Positions 1 to 9,565 of a DNA stretch of 64,000 bases are shown here, one piece after another (position 1 is the first letter of the stretch; every line of letters begins with the position of its first letter). The DNA is taken from contig OU696574.1 in the NCBI GenBank assembly GCA_916048095.2, forward strand, positions 5,677,587 to 5,741,586, in the 5' to 3' direction. The notes under the pieces are model-generated. The model searched no databases. It worked only from the letters and a program-made list of their open reading frames with translations, and was not told where the DNA came from. The stretch comes from Sacculina carcini. Its lineage: Eukaryota; Arthropoda; Thecostraca; Sacculinidae. A program made the position numbers and the translations under genes.

Positions 1-64
1 GACACTGCGCTTCTGGCAGGTACCGCCAGGTGGCGCGAGACGCAGTTACACGTGACGCACCACA
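1..64 (-). repeat. 3' LTR of the TRIM-like element (partial)
   Basis: Exact copy of 851-914. In minus orientation the LTR starts at 64, directly after the polypurine tract, and continues beyond the window. Confidence 0.7.
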
Positions 65-159
65 GGACTCCCCCCACCAGAAGCGGAGCGGTATTGGAGA
101 AATCGGAGTCGGTGAATTCATTTTCGTTGGTGTGATGCACCAGGGCGCCATACTGCACT

Positions 160-395
160 GCAGCACGAGGCCAAGTGGATTTTGCACAATCAAGTCGTCC
201 TCGTGCTGCGCAGTCCGTTGGCGAATCGAGTAGTGATTGCAGAGACTGCAGCCAGCAAGAAGTCGAGCCAATCTTGATTGAGTTGACTTCTTGCTGCGCA
301 GACGGTTGCTTCTTCAGTGAGACGAAGTTCGGCGTAGGTTAGCGGAAACTGCATCCAGCAAAAAGACGAGGCAATATTGTTTTGTCTTCTTGCTG
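160..395. repeat. Three tandem hairpin units inside the TRIM-like element
   Basis: Three successive inverted repeats occur: 160-170/199-209 (11-bp perfect stem), 253-264/285-296 (12-bp perfect stem) and 356-367/384-395 (12-bp stem, one mismatch). The right arm of each runs into the same sequence, GCTGCGCAG. The right arms are 87 and 99 bases apart, so the array is a diverged tandem repeat whose structure is better kept than its sequence. Confidence 0.7.
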
Positions 396-644
396 CGCAG
401 GCGTTTGCTATTCGGCGGTTTTACGTCCGGTGTCCTTAGGAAAAAAACACGATTGAGTGCGGCACCGGACGGAGTCGGCCTTGGATGGTGTGATGCTGGT
501 GCGTCTGGTCAGTAGCTGATGGTGCGTCGCTCTCAGCGAGACACAGAGGACTATGACGCAGACGAAGGCATGAAGACTATGCGAGACGAAGGCAGGCAGA
601 TGAAGCGCAAGTCAAAACAATTTTACTCAGCATCACACCATCCT

Positions 645-658
645 CACTCGGGGCACCA
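645..658 (-). other. Primer binding site of the TRIM-like element
   Basis: The minus strand reads TGGTGCCCCGAGTG directly after the LTR end, with one intervening C. It starts with the obligatory TGG and differs from the TGGTGACCCCGACG site of the autonomous elements at 23734 and 58761 mainly by a missing A. The primer tRNA was not identified. Confidence 0.5.
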
Positions 659-659
659 G

Positions 660-914
660 TGTGGCGTTTGGGTTGCCACGGAACAACACAAGTTGACAAC
701 GTGAGTGCTATGGACCGACTGTATTTACAAGTACAGACATAACAGGACAGGACGATCGGACACACGTACAAACAAGCTCACGCACACAAGGTCAAACACG
801 CACAATGACGAACAAACACAACACGGCACACAAACATAATAGCTGCACATGACACTGCGCTTCTGGCAGGTACCGCCAGGTGGCGCGAGACGCAGTTACA
901 CGTGACGCACCACA
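660..914 (-). repeat. 5' LTR of the TRIM-like element
   Basis: This 255-bp LTR begins TGTGGTGCG (minus strand, from 914) and ends CA at 660. Only its first 64 bases can be compared with the other LTR, and they are identical. It contains a CTCF-like core, CCGCCAGGTGGCGC, at 873-886, with the same core at 23-36 in the partial 3' LTR. Confidence 0.65.
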
Positions 915-1437
915 TGTTAATGTCCAACAGATTGCTGAGATGATCCACAAATACGTCAACTGATGAATTCGGAGATTTGTAAATACATGAAAATAACATT
1001 TGATTGTTGTTGAGCGTGACTTCCACCGTTATTATTTCACATACGTCTTCAACTACATTGGATTTAGCGATAATTTTGGAAGCTTTTAAGCTAGACCTGA
1101 CGTAAAGAAGAACACCGCCACCTCTTTTGTGCTCACGTGATGTACAGAACATATCATAATTATCCAGTTTGAAGTAGTCGATGCTCAAACCTGGGTTGAA
1201 CCACGTTTCTGAGATTCCTATGACATCAAATTTGTGCTCTATAATCTCCAAGGTAGTCGTCAATTGGCAGAAATTTTTCTTTAGACTTCGAGCGTTGACA
1301 TGCAGCATTTTCAGTAAGTTGTCATTGGTGAAAGAAGAATTAAATTCCGCTTCTGTGTACTCATCACAGTTTGTTTGCATGTTATTGAAAAACTCTTCCT
1401 GGTGGAGAAAGTGCTGATCATCTTTTACACCGATCAT
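915..1437 (-). pseudogene. LINE (CR1/L2-like) endonuclease N-terminal fragment
   Basis: The minus-strand frame encodes the start of an APE-type LINE endonuclease: an HVNARSL segment, then DVIGISETWF with the catalytic-Glu motif, then RGGGVLLYVR and CIYKSP. These are hallmarks of CR1/L2/Jockey endonucleases. The frame runs into the TRIM-like LTR at 914, so that element broke it. The catalytic GDFN and SDH motifs are absent here. Comparable LINE pieces lie at 14945-15401 (RT) and 19193-19937 (endonuclease C-terminus and linker) and may be the same family, but this is not shown. Confidence 0.75.
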
Positions 1438-1928
1438 ATCCTGAGCTATGTACAGGGTGAAATTAACATTGGTACATCATGAAAAAGTGTAACGGCAAGA
1501 CAAAATTGCTGATTATGAATTGAGATAAAACGTGATTTTATCATTCAACCAACATTGATAAGACTGACTTCATTGAAAATGAAAATACTGATAATGGAAG
1601 TTGAACATTAATCCATTTATGAAAGTGTGCATTCTAAGATACACAATGCGAAAAAGACAAAAATAAACAAGTGTTGCTGTAATTAGTATTATTAAGAGGT
1701 GCCGTTGTGATGTTTAGCACGGGAGTTGTTGATTTATGTGTAGTGTAATTTAAACTGTTTTGGCGTTATCGATTTAACAAGCGGGAGGAATTGTGTGGAA
1801 TGTGGTAGATTGAACTGAATGAATAAATTGAATTGAATTGGCTTTACAATTAACACGGCAAGCCTTCACAACAACAACAACAAAAAACATGGCTCACCAA
1901 AACACCTCCTATAACCACCACAAAACAC

Positions 1929-1931
<3 letters not shown>
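1438..1931. other. AT-rich intergenic sequence
   Basis: No ORF with recognisable homology and no structural repeat seen. It may contain the rest of the LINE 5' region. Confidence 0.4.

Positions 1932-2019
<88 letters not shown>
1932..2019. repeat. (TA)44 microsatellite
   Basis: An uninterrupted alternating TA tract of about 88 bases. Similar tracts lie at 10449-10521 and 10930-10990. Confidence 0.95.
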
Positions 2020-2021
<2 letters not shown>

Positions 2022-2033
2022 ATATATCACATC

Positions 2034-2095
2034 TCTTCGCATTTAGATACCTCATCGAATTTAGATATAATCATATCTTCGCATTTAGATACCTC
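2034..2095. repeat. Short direct repeat, 42-bp period
   Basis: A perfect 20-base repeat occurs at 2034-2053 and 2076-2095, with a partial copy (GAATTTAGATAT) between them. This is a 1.5-unit tandem repeat next to the (TA)n tract. Confidence 0.75.
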
Positions 2096-4131
2096 TTGAC
2101 TGGCATGTGCCTAAAATATACATCTATATTTTTACTTTTTCTTAATTCTTTTGTATATTGCAGATTGCTCATTTTGAACCATATCAGGGCTTAAACCGTG
2201 AAACAGTTCCCGCCTGGCGTATATTGGCACTAAACATTTATCTTGCATTTAAATGCCGGTGCTTAGAAGTGAGCGTATGCATGCTACCTTAGCTGTTCAA
2301 CCTCTCGAAACATTTCTTAATTTTTCTGACCCGCGCTGAAATACATTTTCTTGAGAAAAATCCCTGGAGAACGGCCCTTCATCGATACTCTATCACAATG
2401 CATTATCTCTAGCGCTCATTCACTTCTTTTTGTATTCTTCCTTTTTGAACAACGCTCCGGACAGATGCCACTATTGCGCACTTCTCCAATGTGAAGGAAG
2501 TCCACTATTACCAAATGCGTGCACGCTGAATATATTATAATATTATACGAGCACTTTATACACGCTGAATGTCCGATTTTAAAGCGTTGATGGAGTGCAA
2601 ATCATGAGCATATTGGTGGTTTCTCGCTGTGCTCAGTAATCTCCAGGCGGGCGAAACTTTCTTGATTAAATCTGCACGAAACCGTGCGCAAACAACGGTT
2701 GCAGTGTGCGCGTGATCGCCCGGCGAGTGCAATGCACGCGTGCGCAACCGAACAGTTCAGTCGGATTGGCGTGCTGGAATGTGGCGTGCCATTCTCCGAC
2801 TTGGCATAGTGGTCAACAGTCAGTGAGAATCTGATTGCATCAGATATACGTGGCGGTGTGCGTTCACCTCATACACAACATGGTAACTGTCGTGTGTTCT
2901 TACAGTGCTGATTCGTGTAGAATTCGCTGCGTCGTTTTTGTCTCTTGCTGGTAATAGCTTGAGTTTGGACTATAGTTACTTGGTTATGTAGTTACAGCCA
3001 TGAAAACTTTACCGCGATATTATCTGCTGTATTCATGGTATAAATGCTTCAGCTCGAGGGCGTGTACAGTAATATATATTTAGAAACAGGGAACACAAGA
3101 TCACTTCTCTCTGAATTGTGCGTGATCAACATGCAGCAGTCAAGAACATTTCTATTTATCTAGAAACACTAACGTATATGCTCGCGTCCGTTGTGCACAA
3201 ATTTAGTTGTATGAGCAAAAATAAATGAAATTTAATGAATTATTCAAAAATTTAAAATGGTTTGCTGAAATCATATATAGAATTTATTCACCCTGTCTCA
3301 TGTCGTATAGCTGTGACTGACCGGTAATGTGCATTGTGTTGTATTTGCGCGTATGGTTGTCGAGCGTCTACCTGACTGCATACTTGATTAATAACTTGAC
3401 TCACTCAATATCTCTCTCTTCCTATTTCTCTCTCTTCCTATTCACTGTTATCTCTCTGGTTTTCTCTTCTGTCTTATTAATTTTTTTTGTATTGGGGTGA
3501 AACAAGCCAGCGTAGCTTTTACCCCAACACTCTTAACTCGGTGTTGAGTAATGACATGCAGTAATGAGAGTGAGGTAAGTAAGGTAAATGATTAGAATAA
3601 AGTAGTAATGTAACAAGGTATAATAATGAGAACAATGTAATGTATATAGACCGGATATTTAGGTACTTGAAAATGTCAAAATAGGCAGGTAAATAGGTAC
3701 GATAGAACAGCAAAACAAGCAAATATAGGCATTTATTAAAAAGTAGATAGTGTGAAAAATCATCATCCATTTTGATAACACATACTGGACAATGCTTTCA
3801 CACATAATTGTAATTATTTCAATGTTTTTGAAAATATAATTGTGTCCACGATAGGACAATGGAGCCTGAAGTCAAAATTGCATGCAATGTCTACGCACGG
3901 TATTGGAACACATTTTATGGTCGAACACGGCCGAAACGCCAAAACAAAACAACAACAACACATTTATTGTGTGGAAGAATATTTGTTTCTGAATAAAGCA
4001 CAAATCTGACGTTTTCGCCTCCAGTGATTTTGTACTTATTGAGGTTGCACAAAATCTGTATCTCATTTGAGTGCGTTTCTGAGCTTCTCTTGTACAGCAC
4101 GCCTATTTTCACCAGCAATTTAATGTATGCT
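2096..4131. other. Non-coding, no recognisable gene
   Basis: AT-rich sequence with a CT-rich simple stretch around 3410-3450. Short ORFs show no family resemblance. I see no RNA gene or clear element boundary. Confidence 0.45.
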
Positions 4132-4183
4132 AACGCACTGTGAAATGTAACGCACTAGTGTAGTGAAACGCACTGTGTAATGA
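4132..4183. repeat. 17-18 bp minisatellite, three copies
   Basis: Three tandem units start with AACGCACT at 4132, 4149 and 4167. Confidence 0.75.
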
Positions 4184-4758
4184 CTGTACAGCGACTGGTC
4201 AGGGTCGCTCACCTTGACCCTGGCGCTTATCACTTGGCGCCCTCTAGCGCCCACCGTTTGGACTACGTGCTGAACGAATCGCTACTCTACAGTGGGTTCA
4301 AACATTCAATTTTACCGTGTGGAATGAATCCATATACAAAACTCACGGGCTTGACTTCAAGATCCAGACTTACTAATGTAAATGTGACTTAAATGGTGTA
4401 TAAATATATCGCATTATGCAGCAAATGTGAATTTAGCTGCTTTACAGTTTGCTTCCGATACTATATTGGCGGGTTGAGAGAAAAGTATTGGTGGGCCGCG
4501 TGTTTGGGACCCCTGGGGTAGATAATCTCAGTCTTCTGATTACAAATTATGATCCAATCAGTATATTTTGTGATCGCAAACTAATAAGTTGAATCACCTC
4601 AGACTAGGCTGAGTGCGGTCAAGATTGAATGGTTGGGCTGTGTTGGGTAGGTTTGACTCAGGTTATATTGGGTTTTAATGATAGCGGAAAATATATAAAT
4701 TTTAGCAATAAATATTATAGCGGTAAAAGTAAAATAGTACTTAAGCAAATGATGTTGG
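4184..4758. other. Non-coding left flank of gypsy element A
   Basis: Contains a CTCF-like core on the minus strand (GGCGCTAGAGGGCGCC, 4236-4251) and a small CAGGGTC/GACCCTG inverted repeat near 4200. The segment GACTTCAAGATCCAGA near 4350 recurs at 10193 onward, so part of it belongs to the Helitron-like repeat family that resumes after element A. The last five bases, GTTGG (4754-4758), are the left TSD of A. Confidence 0.55.
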
Positions 4759-4955
4759 TGTACGATATATTATAGCAACGGATCTATCTCACCGAGCACT
4801 CAACACAACAATAACAATAACAATACAACAACAATAGGATGATACAACGCCACGACACACACACCACCACTGCTGTACACACACTGGCTGACGGCCGTTA
4901 GCGTCACCCACGCCTAATACCCTCGCGCCCTCTGGCGGTGTAGGCACACACTACA
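4759..4955 (-). repeat. 3' LTR of gypsy A
   Basis: 197 bp, identical to the 5' LTR. CTCF-like core at 4925-4938. The polypurine tract GAAGGGGAGA (4956-4965, minus) abuts it. Confidence 0.95.
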
Positions 4956-4963
4956 TCTCCCCT

Positions 4964-7900
4964 TCAAGTGGTGGAGGGGGCGCTGTCGGCTCTGCAGACG
5001 TAATCGCTCAGATGCGACGGTGGTCTGCGTGTTCGGGCGCTCCGGCGGAATTGCGGGGTTCGTGAGGCTTCCGATGTACCGCCCACATTCTCCCCCGGCG
5101 GCGGCGGCGGTGATGCGGGTCTGCTTCTGGTCTCCTGCGACGTTAGCGGCGCCGTGCCAACAGATGGCGGCGGCTGCACTTCGAGCGGCGGCTGTACCAC
5201 GGGCGAGGGTGTGTTGGCTGCTGGTCGCAGGTGTCTACGGTTGCGCCAGTAGAGACCGCCGTGAGGCAGGCGCACAGCGTACTGGCGGCGACGGCCAGTC
5301 ATGGCGACCACGCCAGTCCGGTCCCAGCGACCGGATGTCGGGTCCTGGAGAGCCACCGTAGTGCCGGGCCGCAACGGCGGCAACACCTTAGCCGACCGGT
5401 TGTATTGGGCGACCTGCTTGTTGTGTAAGCTCGCCGCTCGCCGGTCGCACTCAGCGGTGGGCGGCTGCCACTCCGGCAGAAACGAGCGTGGATGCGCGGG
5501 AACGGCGGACGACACGGGGCGGCCGTACAAAAGCTGCGCGGGGGAGCGACCATCGGCACCCGGCGCGTTGCACAGCTCCAACAGACCGGCGACAAAGGCG
5601 TCTGTGTCGATGTTCCCGTCGTGCGCCGCCTTCTGAATGAGCCGCTTCACCCGTTTCACGGCGGACTCAGCGTGCCCATTAGAAGACGGGAAGTGCGGAC
5701 TGGAGACACGATGGCGTATGTGCCAAAGTCGCAGAAATTCGGCCGTGTGGCGCGCCGTGAACTGTGGGCCGCCGTCTGACGACAGTACGGTCGGAACCCC
5801 CGTCATGGCGAACACATGTCGGAGCATCTTCACCAGCTGGTGAGCCGAGGTGTCACGGCCACAGTCGAACACCAGTGGCCAGTTGGAGAACCGGTCCGCG
5901 CACACGAGGTAGGTCTTCCCTGCGTGTTGGAAAAAATCCGCGGACACCGATTCGAAAGGACGTGTCGGGTGCGGTTCCGTCAGGTATGGCTCTTTTTGCT
6001 GGCTGTCTTTGTACTGCAGACATTTTCGGCACGATGCTACGGCAGTGGCGATTTCGTTGTTCAGGCCCGGCCAGAAGACAGTTTGCCGTGCGCGTTGCAC
6101 AGTCCTGGCCTGCCCCTGGTGACCGTCGTGGAGCCGACGGAGGGTGTCCTTCCGCAAACACCTGGGCACAAGCAGGCGGCAGCCGACCAGGATCAGCCCA
6201 TGGTCCGCAGTGAGCTGGTCGCGCACGCCCCAGAATGGGTGGAGACTGGCGGGCAGCAGATGTTTGTGCTGAGGGAAACCGCCCAGCACGTACGCCATCA
6301 ATTGGCGACACTCATCGTCGGCCAGAGACGCAGCTCGCACCGCCTCCAGGGTGGTGTCAATCGGTGACGTGCGATGACCCAGGTCGTCTGCGTCTGTGAA
6401 CGCGTCCAGCGTCTGGACGAAGAATCCAGACGAGCACTCGTCAACGTCAGCGTCAGCATCAGCAGGCTGGGAAGGTGCGCGCGACAGAGCGTCGGCGATG
6501 TTGTGCTTTGCACCCGGTCTCCAGCTAGCGACAAAAGTCAAGTGCAGCAGACGCTGTCGCATACGTTGCAGGCGCGGGTTGGAGATGTCTCCGAGTGCCT
6601 TCTCGTTCAGTATCGGAACGAGAGGCTTGTGATCGGTGACCACACTGAACGTGGGGAGGCCAGCCAGATACTGATGGCATTTCTGACATGCCCACACAAC
6701 TGCCAGCATCTCCAACTCACACACAGCATACCTGCTTTCGGTGTCGGACACAAATCGCGACCCACACTGGATCAGCTGCCAACGGCCTTGATCATCCCGC
6801 TGGCGAAGAACGAATCCGAGACCTTTCTCACGTGCTGCATCCGTCTCCAGCATTGTGGGCCGCGTTGGGTCGAAGTGACCAAGCACAGGAGGGCTGGCCA
6901 ACGCGCGTTTTACGGCCGTGAAAGCAGCGTCGTGTTGTGACGACCACTGCCACTCGACGCCTTTGCGGAGCAGCTGGCGCAGGGGCTCAGCAGCGGAGGC
7001 GATGGAGTCCGAGAAGTCACCGAACTGGTTCGCCAAACCGAGAAAGGACCGCAGGGATGTAAGGTCCGTCGGCGCGGGAAATTCTGCGAGGGCTCGAATT
7101 TTCTTGTGGTCGACGGTGAATCCAGAGGCGTTGATGTGGAATCCACAGAAATTGGCGGAAGTGGCGGCGAACATAAATTTTTGCAGGTTCAACGTAACGC
7201 CGGCGTCGTCGAAGCGTTGTAGCAGCTGCCAGACTCGCTGCAGATGCTCGTCGTAGCTGGCGGTATACACCAGCACGTCGTCCACGATCTTGCAGGAGTC
7301 GGGTAGGCCAGACAAGGCGACGTCGCCGCGTCGGTTGAACTCGTCGCCGCTGGAGACCAGGCCCATAGGCGCGCGACAGAACCTGAATCGGCCCCACGGG
7401 GTGATGAAGGTGGTGAGGTCTCGGTGCTCGCGCCGCAAGGGCACCTGAAAGTACCCTTGCAATGCGTCCACCTGGGTGAACCACCGATTGCCGAGGCCCA
7501 TACTGCTGACAGCCTCCACAGGCGAGCGAACCGGATGCGTAGGCCGGCGAACGAAGCGGTTGAGGCGTGTGAAGTCCACCGTGAGTCGGCAGCCGTTTGG
7601 CGTGCCATCTGCCTTGCGCTTGCCGACAACGACGATCGGTGAGCACCAGTCTGTCGGGTGGGAGACCGGCTCGATGACGCCCTGCTGCTGAAGCAGCTCC
7701 AGCTGCTGTTGTGCCTGGGCGCGATGACAGAACGGCACGGAGCGGGGAGCCGTCACGTTGTACGGCACCGCTTCATCGCGCAGATCGATCCGCATTGCCC
7801 CGCCTTTCATCTCCCGGAGAGGACCGTCCGTGGAGAACACACGAGGGAAGGCCGCTATAAGCTGCTCGCTATGCGAACGACGATCCGCCGCTGTTGGCTG

Positions 7901-9364
7901 AGCTGTGTTGGTCCAGCGCGGGCATTGCTGAGGTGTGGCTGCCGGTCCAGCGGTCACCTGCTGCAGGTGCTGTTCGCGGGACATCTGCCGAGGGAATGCG
8001 CGGTGCAGTAGACGCAGCTCCACTGCGTCTCGCCAGCAGAGCAGAGCACAGCGCACTGACGGCACCACGTACAGAGTGGAGCGGCAGGAGGCATCACCGA
8101 GTCGCAAGACTGCCTCGCACGTGCCCAGACACCGCAGCAACTGACCGTTGGCGACCCGCAAGCGTGACCGCGGTGGGCGCAAACTATTGTTGGCCACTCC
8201 AAGTTGCTGCGCAATCCCAGCGTCAATTACCGACACATCGGCGCCGGAATCGCATCGCCACTTAACCTCGCGCGGCGCGCGGCCCTCTGCAGAAACGGTG
8301 ATGCTAATAGCGGTTACGCGCGTGTGTTTAAAGTCATCAAAAACATCGCCGATATACGAGCACAAAGCAGGTGTATTGACATTCACAACATCGTCAACAT
8401 CATCATCAGTGTCATCGGCGACGTCTCTGACAAAATTGTCCCGACGACGGCCAGCACGGGACTGTGATGAGCGGCAGACGCGCGCGTAGTGCCCGCGCTT
8501 TCCGCACCGACGACACAAGCTCTCCGCGGCGCGGCACGGGGCCGACTGGTGATGCTGCCCACACCGCACACAAGGGGCGGAGCCATCGTCGCGATCTGAC
8601 TGCCGGCTCAGTTGACTGCGCATGCGCGGCTGCTGACGGCGTACAGCCGCGACCTCTGTGCGGGGAACCGGGGAACCAGTCACATCGGCCGAGGCGCTTC
8701 GCATAGCTGCAGCGTTGAAGCGGGCTGACTCAGCCGATTGGCACATTTTGAGTGCCTTGTCCAACGACAGGTCCCTGTGCGCGACTTGCAGGAGCTGGTG
8801 CAGAGCGGCAGAGTCGGACGTCCCCATAACAAGCTGGTCACGCAAACGCTCGTCGCGGCAGGCAGCGCAAAAATCGCAGCTGGCAGCAATTTCTCGCAGC
8901 GAGCGCAAGAATTCGCCCACATTTTCGCCGTCCTGCTGTCGACGGGCGAAAAAGCGCCGGCGTTCCACCAGCACATTCTGCTGCGACTGCTGATGCTCCT
9001 CCAATAGGCGGATGCAGGCGGGCAAATCAGCCGTCGCCGGCAGCATCAGTGAGTGGCGGATGACGCGGCACCACTCGTCGTCCAGCAGTGTCGTGAGCAG
9101 CGCTTGCTGCTGCGCAGGGCTCAGGCTATCACTGCCTGACAGTGTGGTGTGTGCCAGCACGCGCTCCTTCCAGGAGGTAAAGTCGGCTGCCGATGCTGCG
9201 TAGGCCAGACGGGCTGGTGGCTGACAATGAGCCATGGTGTGTGGGGCGACTGCGGACGAGCTGGCGGGGGCTGCCATTGCAAGCTGCTGGCGAGCGAGCT
9301 GAGTCACCAACTCTGTGAGCTGGTCCAGCTTCTGCTGTTGTTCGTCTCGCAGCGGCTGCGCCAT
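4964..9364 (-). CDS. Gag-Pol polyprotein of gypsy A (single ORF)
   Basis: A 1466-residue uninterrupted polyprotein. Gag spans about residues 1-300, with two cysteine-rich knuckles at 265-277 (CVRCGQHHQSAPC) and 284-297 (CX2CX4HX4C). The protease active site DSGA is at 372-375. In reverse transcriptase the catalytic box is VDD at about 694-696, in the context IVDDVLVY rather than YVDD. RNase H acidic residues are near D841, E883 and D911. Integrase has its HHCC zinc motif at about 1079-1115 and catalytic D1143, D1197 and E1233. The tail is Pro/Ser-rich without a recognisable chromodomain. Gag and Pol share one frame, so no frameshift is needed. Start and stop touch the PBS and PPT, leaving almost no untranslated internal sequence. 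It appears coding-competent. Confidence 0.95.
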   Translation of the reverse strand: MAQPLRDEQQQKLDQLTELVTQLARQQLAMAAPASSSAVAPHTMAHCQPPARLAYAASAADFTSWKERVLAHTTLSGSDSLSPAQQQALLTTLLDDEWCRVIRHSLMLPATADLPACIRLLEEHQQSQQNVLVERRRFFARRQQDGENVGEFLRSLREIAASCDFCAACRDERLRDQLVMGTSDSAALHQLLQVAHRDLSLDKALKMCQSAESARFNAAAMRSASADVTGSPVPRTEVAAVRRQQPRMRSQLSRQSDRDDGSAPCVRCGQHHQSAPCRAAESLCRRCGKRGHYARVCRSSQSRAGRRRDNFVRDVADDTDDDVDDVVNVNTPALCSYIGDVFDDFKHTRVTAISITVSAEGRAPREVKWRCDSGADVSVIDAGIAQQLGVANNSLRPPRSRLRVANGQLLRCLGTCEAVLRLGDASCRSTLYVVPSVRCALLCWRDAVELRLLHRAFPRQMSREQHLQQVTAGPAATPQQCPRWTNTAQPTAADRRSHSEQLIAAFPRVFSTDGPLREMKGGAMRIDLRDEAVPYNVTAPRSVPFCHRAQAQQQLELLQQQGVIEPVSHPTDWCSPIVVVGKRKADGTPNGCRLTVDFTRLNRFVRRPTHPVRSPVEAVSSMGLGNRWFTQVDALQGYFQVPLRREHRDLTTFITPWGRFRFCRAPMGLVSSGDEFNRRGDVALSGLPDSCKIVDDVLVYTASYDEHLQRVWQLLQRFDDAGVTLNLQKFMFAATSANFCGFHINASGFTVDHKKIRALAEFPAPTDLTSLRSFLGLANQFGDFSDSIASAAEPLRQLLRKGVEWQWSSQHDAAFTAVKRALASPPVLGHFDPTRPTMLETDAAREKGLGFVLRQRDDQGRWQLIQCGSRFVSDTESRYAVCELEMLAVVWACQKCHQYLAGLPTFSVVTDHKPLVPILNEKALGDISNPRLQRMRQRLLHLTFVASWRPGAKHNIADALSRAPSQPADADADVDECSSGFFVQTLDAFTDADDLGHRTSPIDTTLEAVRAASLADDECRQLMAYVLGGFPQHKHLLPASLHPFWGVRDQLTADHGLILVGCRLLVPRCLRKDTLRRLHDGHQGQARTVQRARQTVFWPGLNNEIATAVASCRKCLQYKDSQQKEPYLTEPHPTRPFESVSADFFQHAGKTYLVCADRFSNWPLVFDCGRDTSAHQLVKMLRHVFAMTGVPTVLSSDGGPQFTARHTAEFLRLWHIRHRVSSPHFPSSNGHAESAVKRVKRLIQKAAHDGNIDTDAFVAGLLELCNAPGADGRSPAQLLYGRPVSSAVPAHPRSFLPEWQPPTAECDRRAASLHNKQVAQYNRSAKVLPPLRPGTTVALQDPTSGRWDRTGVVAMTGRRRQYAVRLPHGGLYWRNRRHLRPAANTPSPVVQPPLEVQPPPSVGTAPLTSQETRSRPASPPPPPGENVGGTSEASRTPQFRRSARTRRPPSHLSDYVCRADSAPSTT
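9346..9363 (-). other. Primer binding site of gypsy A, overlapping the start codon
   Basis: The minus strand after the LTR reads TGGCGCAGCCGCTGCGAG. The TG is also part of the ATG start codon, whose A is the last LTR base. The site contains a CGCAGC/GCTGCG self-complementary stretch. The tRNA was not identified. Confidence 0.7.
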
Positions 9365-9560
9365 GTACGATATATTATAGCAACGGATCTATCTCACCGA
9401 GCACTCAACACAACAATAACAATAACAATACAACAACAATAGGATGATACAACGCCACGACACACACACCACCACTGCTGTACACACACTGGCTGACGGC
9501 CGTTAGCGTCACCCACGCCTAATACCCTCGCGCCCTCTGGCGGTGTAGGCACACACTACA
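9364..9560 (-). repeat. 5' LTR of gypsy A
   Basis: 197 bp, identical to the 3' LTR. It carries a CTCF-like core (minus CCGCCAGAGGGCGC, plus-strand 9530-9543). No classic TATA box was found; TATAATATAT lies close to its downstream end. Confidence 0.95.
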
Positions 9561-9565
9561 GTTGG

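Larger units (their letters stand above)
1..914 (-). mobile_element. TRIM-like non-autonomous LTR retrotransposon (cut by window edge)
   Basis: The 64 bases at the window start recur exactly at 851-914. Read on the minus strand both begin TGTGGTGCG, and the left copy is preceded by a purine tract (65-79, GGTGGGGGGAGTCC), so it is the start of a 3' LTR that runs out of the window. The right copy is the start of a 5' LTR reaching to about 660, where it ends CA one base before a primer-binding-like TGGTGCCCCGAG. Between PBS and polypurine tract lie about 580 bases with no credible ORF. LTRs, PBS and PPT without coding capacity define a TRIM/small LARD. It interrupts a LINE endonuclease frame at 914/915. 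The left TSD lies outside the window, so the outer boundary is unproven. Confidence 0.7.
4759..9560 (-). mobile_element. Complete Ty3/gypsy LTR retrotransposon 'A'
   Basis: Two 197-bp LTRs, 4759-4955 and 9364-9560, read identical base for base. Each starts TG and ends CA on the plus strand. Five bases are duplicated at the ends: GTTGG at 4754-4758 and 9561-9565. A PBS, one long gag-pol ORF and a polypurine tract lie between the LTRs in the expected minus-strand order. Identical LTRs mean insertion is recent relative to the mutation rate. The order PR-RT-RNaseH-IN places it in Ty3/gypsy. It is nested in Helitron-like repeat sequence that continues on both sides. Confidence 0.95.

Noticed and set aside
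1838..2194. 118-codon ORF through (TA)n
   Set aside because: Its coding run is mostly Tyr-Ile from the microsatellite.
5020..9203. Many plus-strand ORFs of 60-190 codons
   Set aside because: Antisense shadows of the GC-rich gag-pol frame of gypsy A with no domain resemblance.
9346..9363. Self-priming (Tf1-like) reverse transcription in gypsy A from the palindromic PBS
   Set aside because: No matching complementary stretch was seen at the expected start of the transcript; a normal tRNA primer is simpler.
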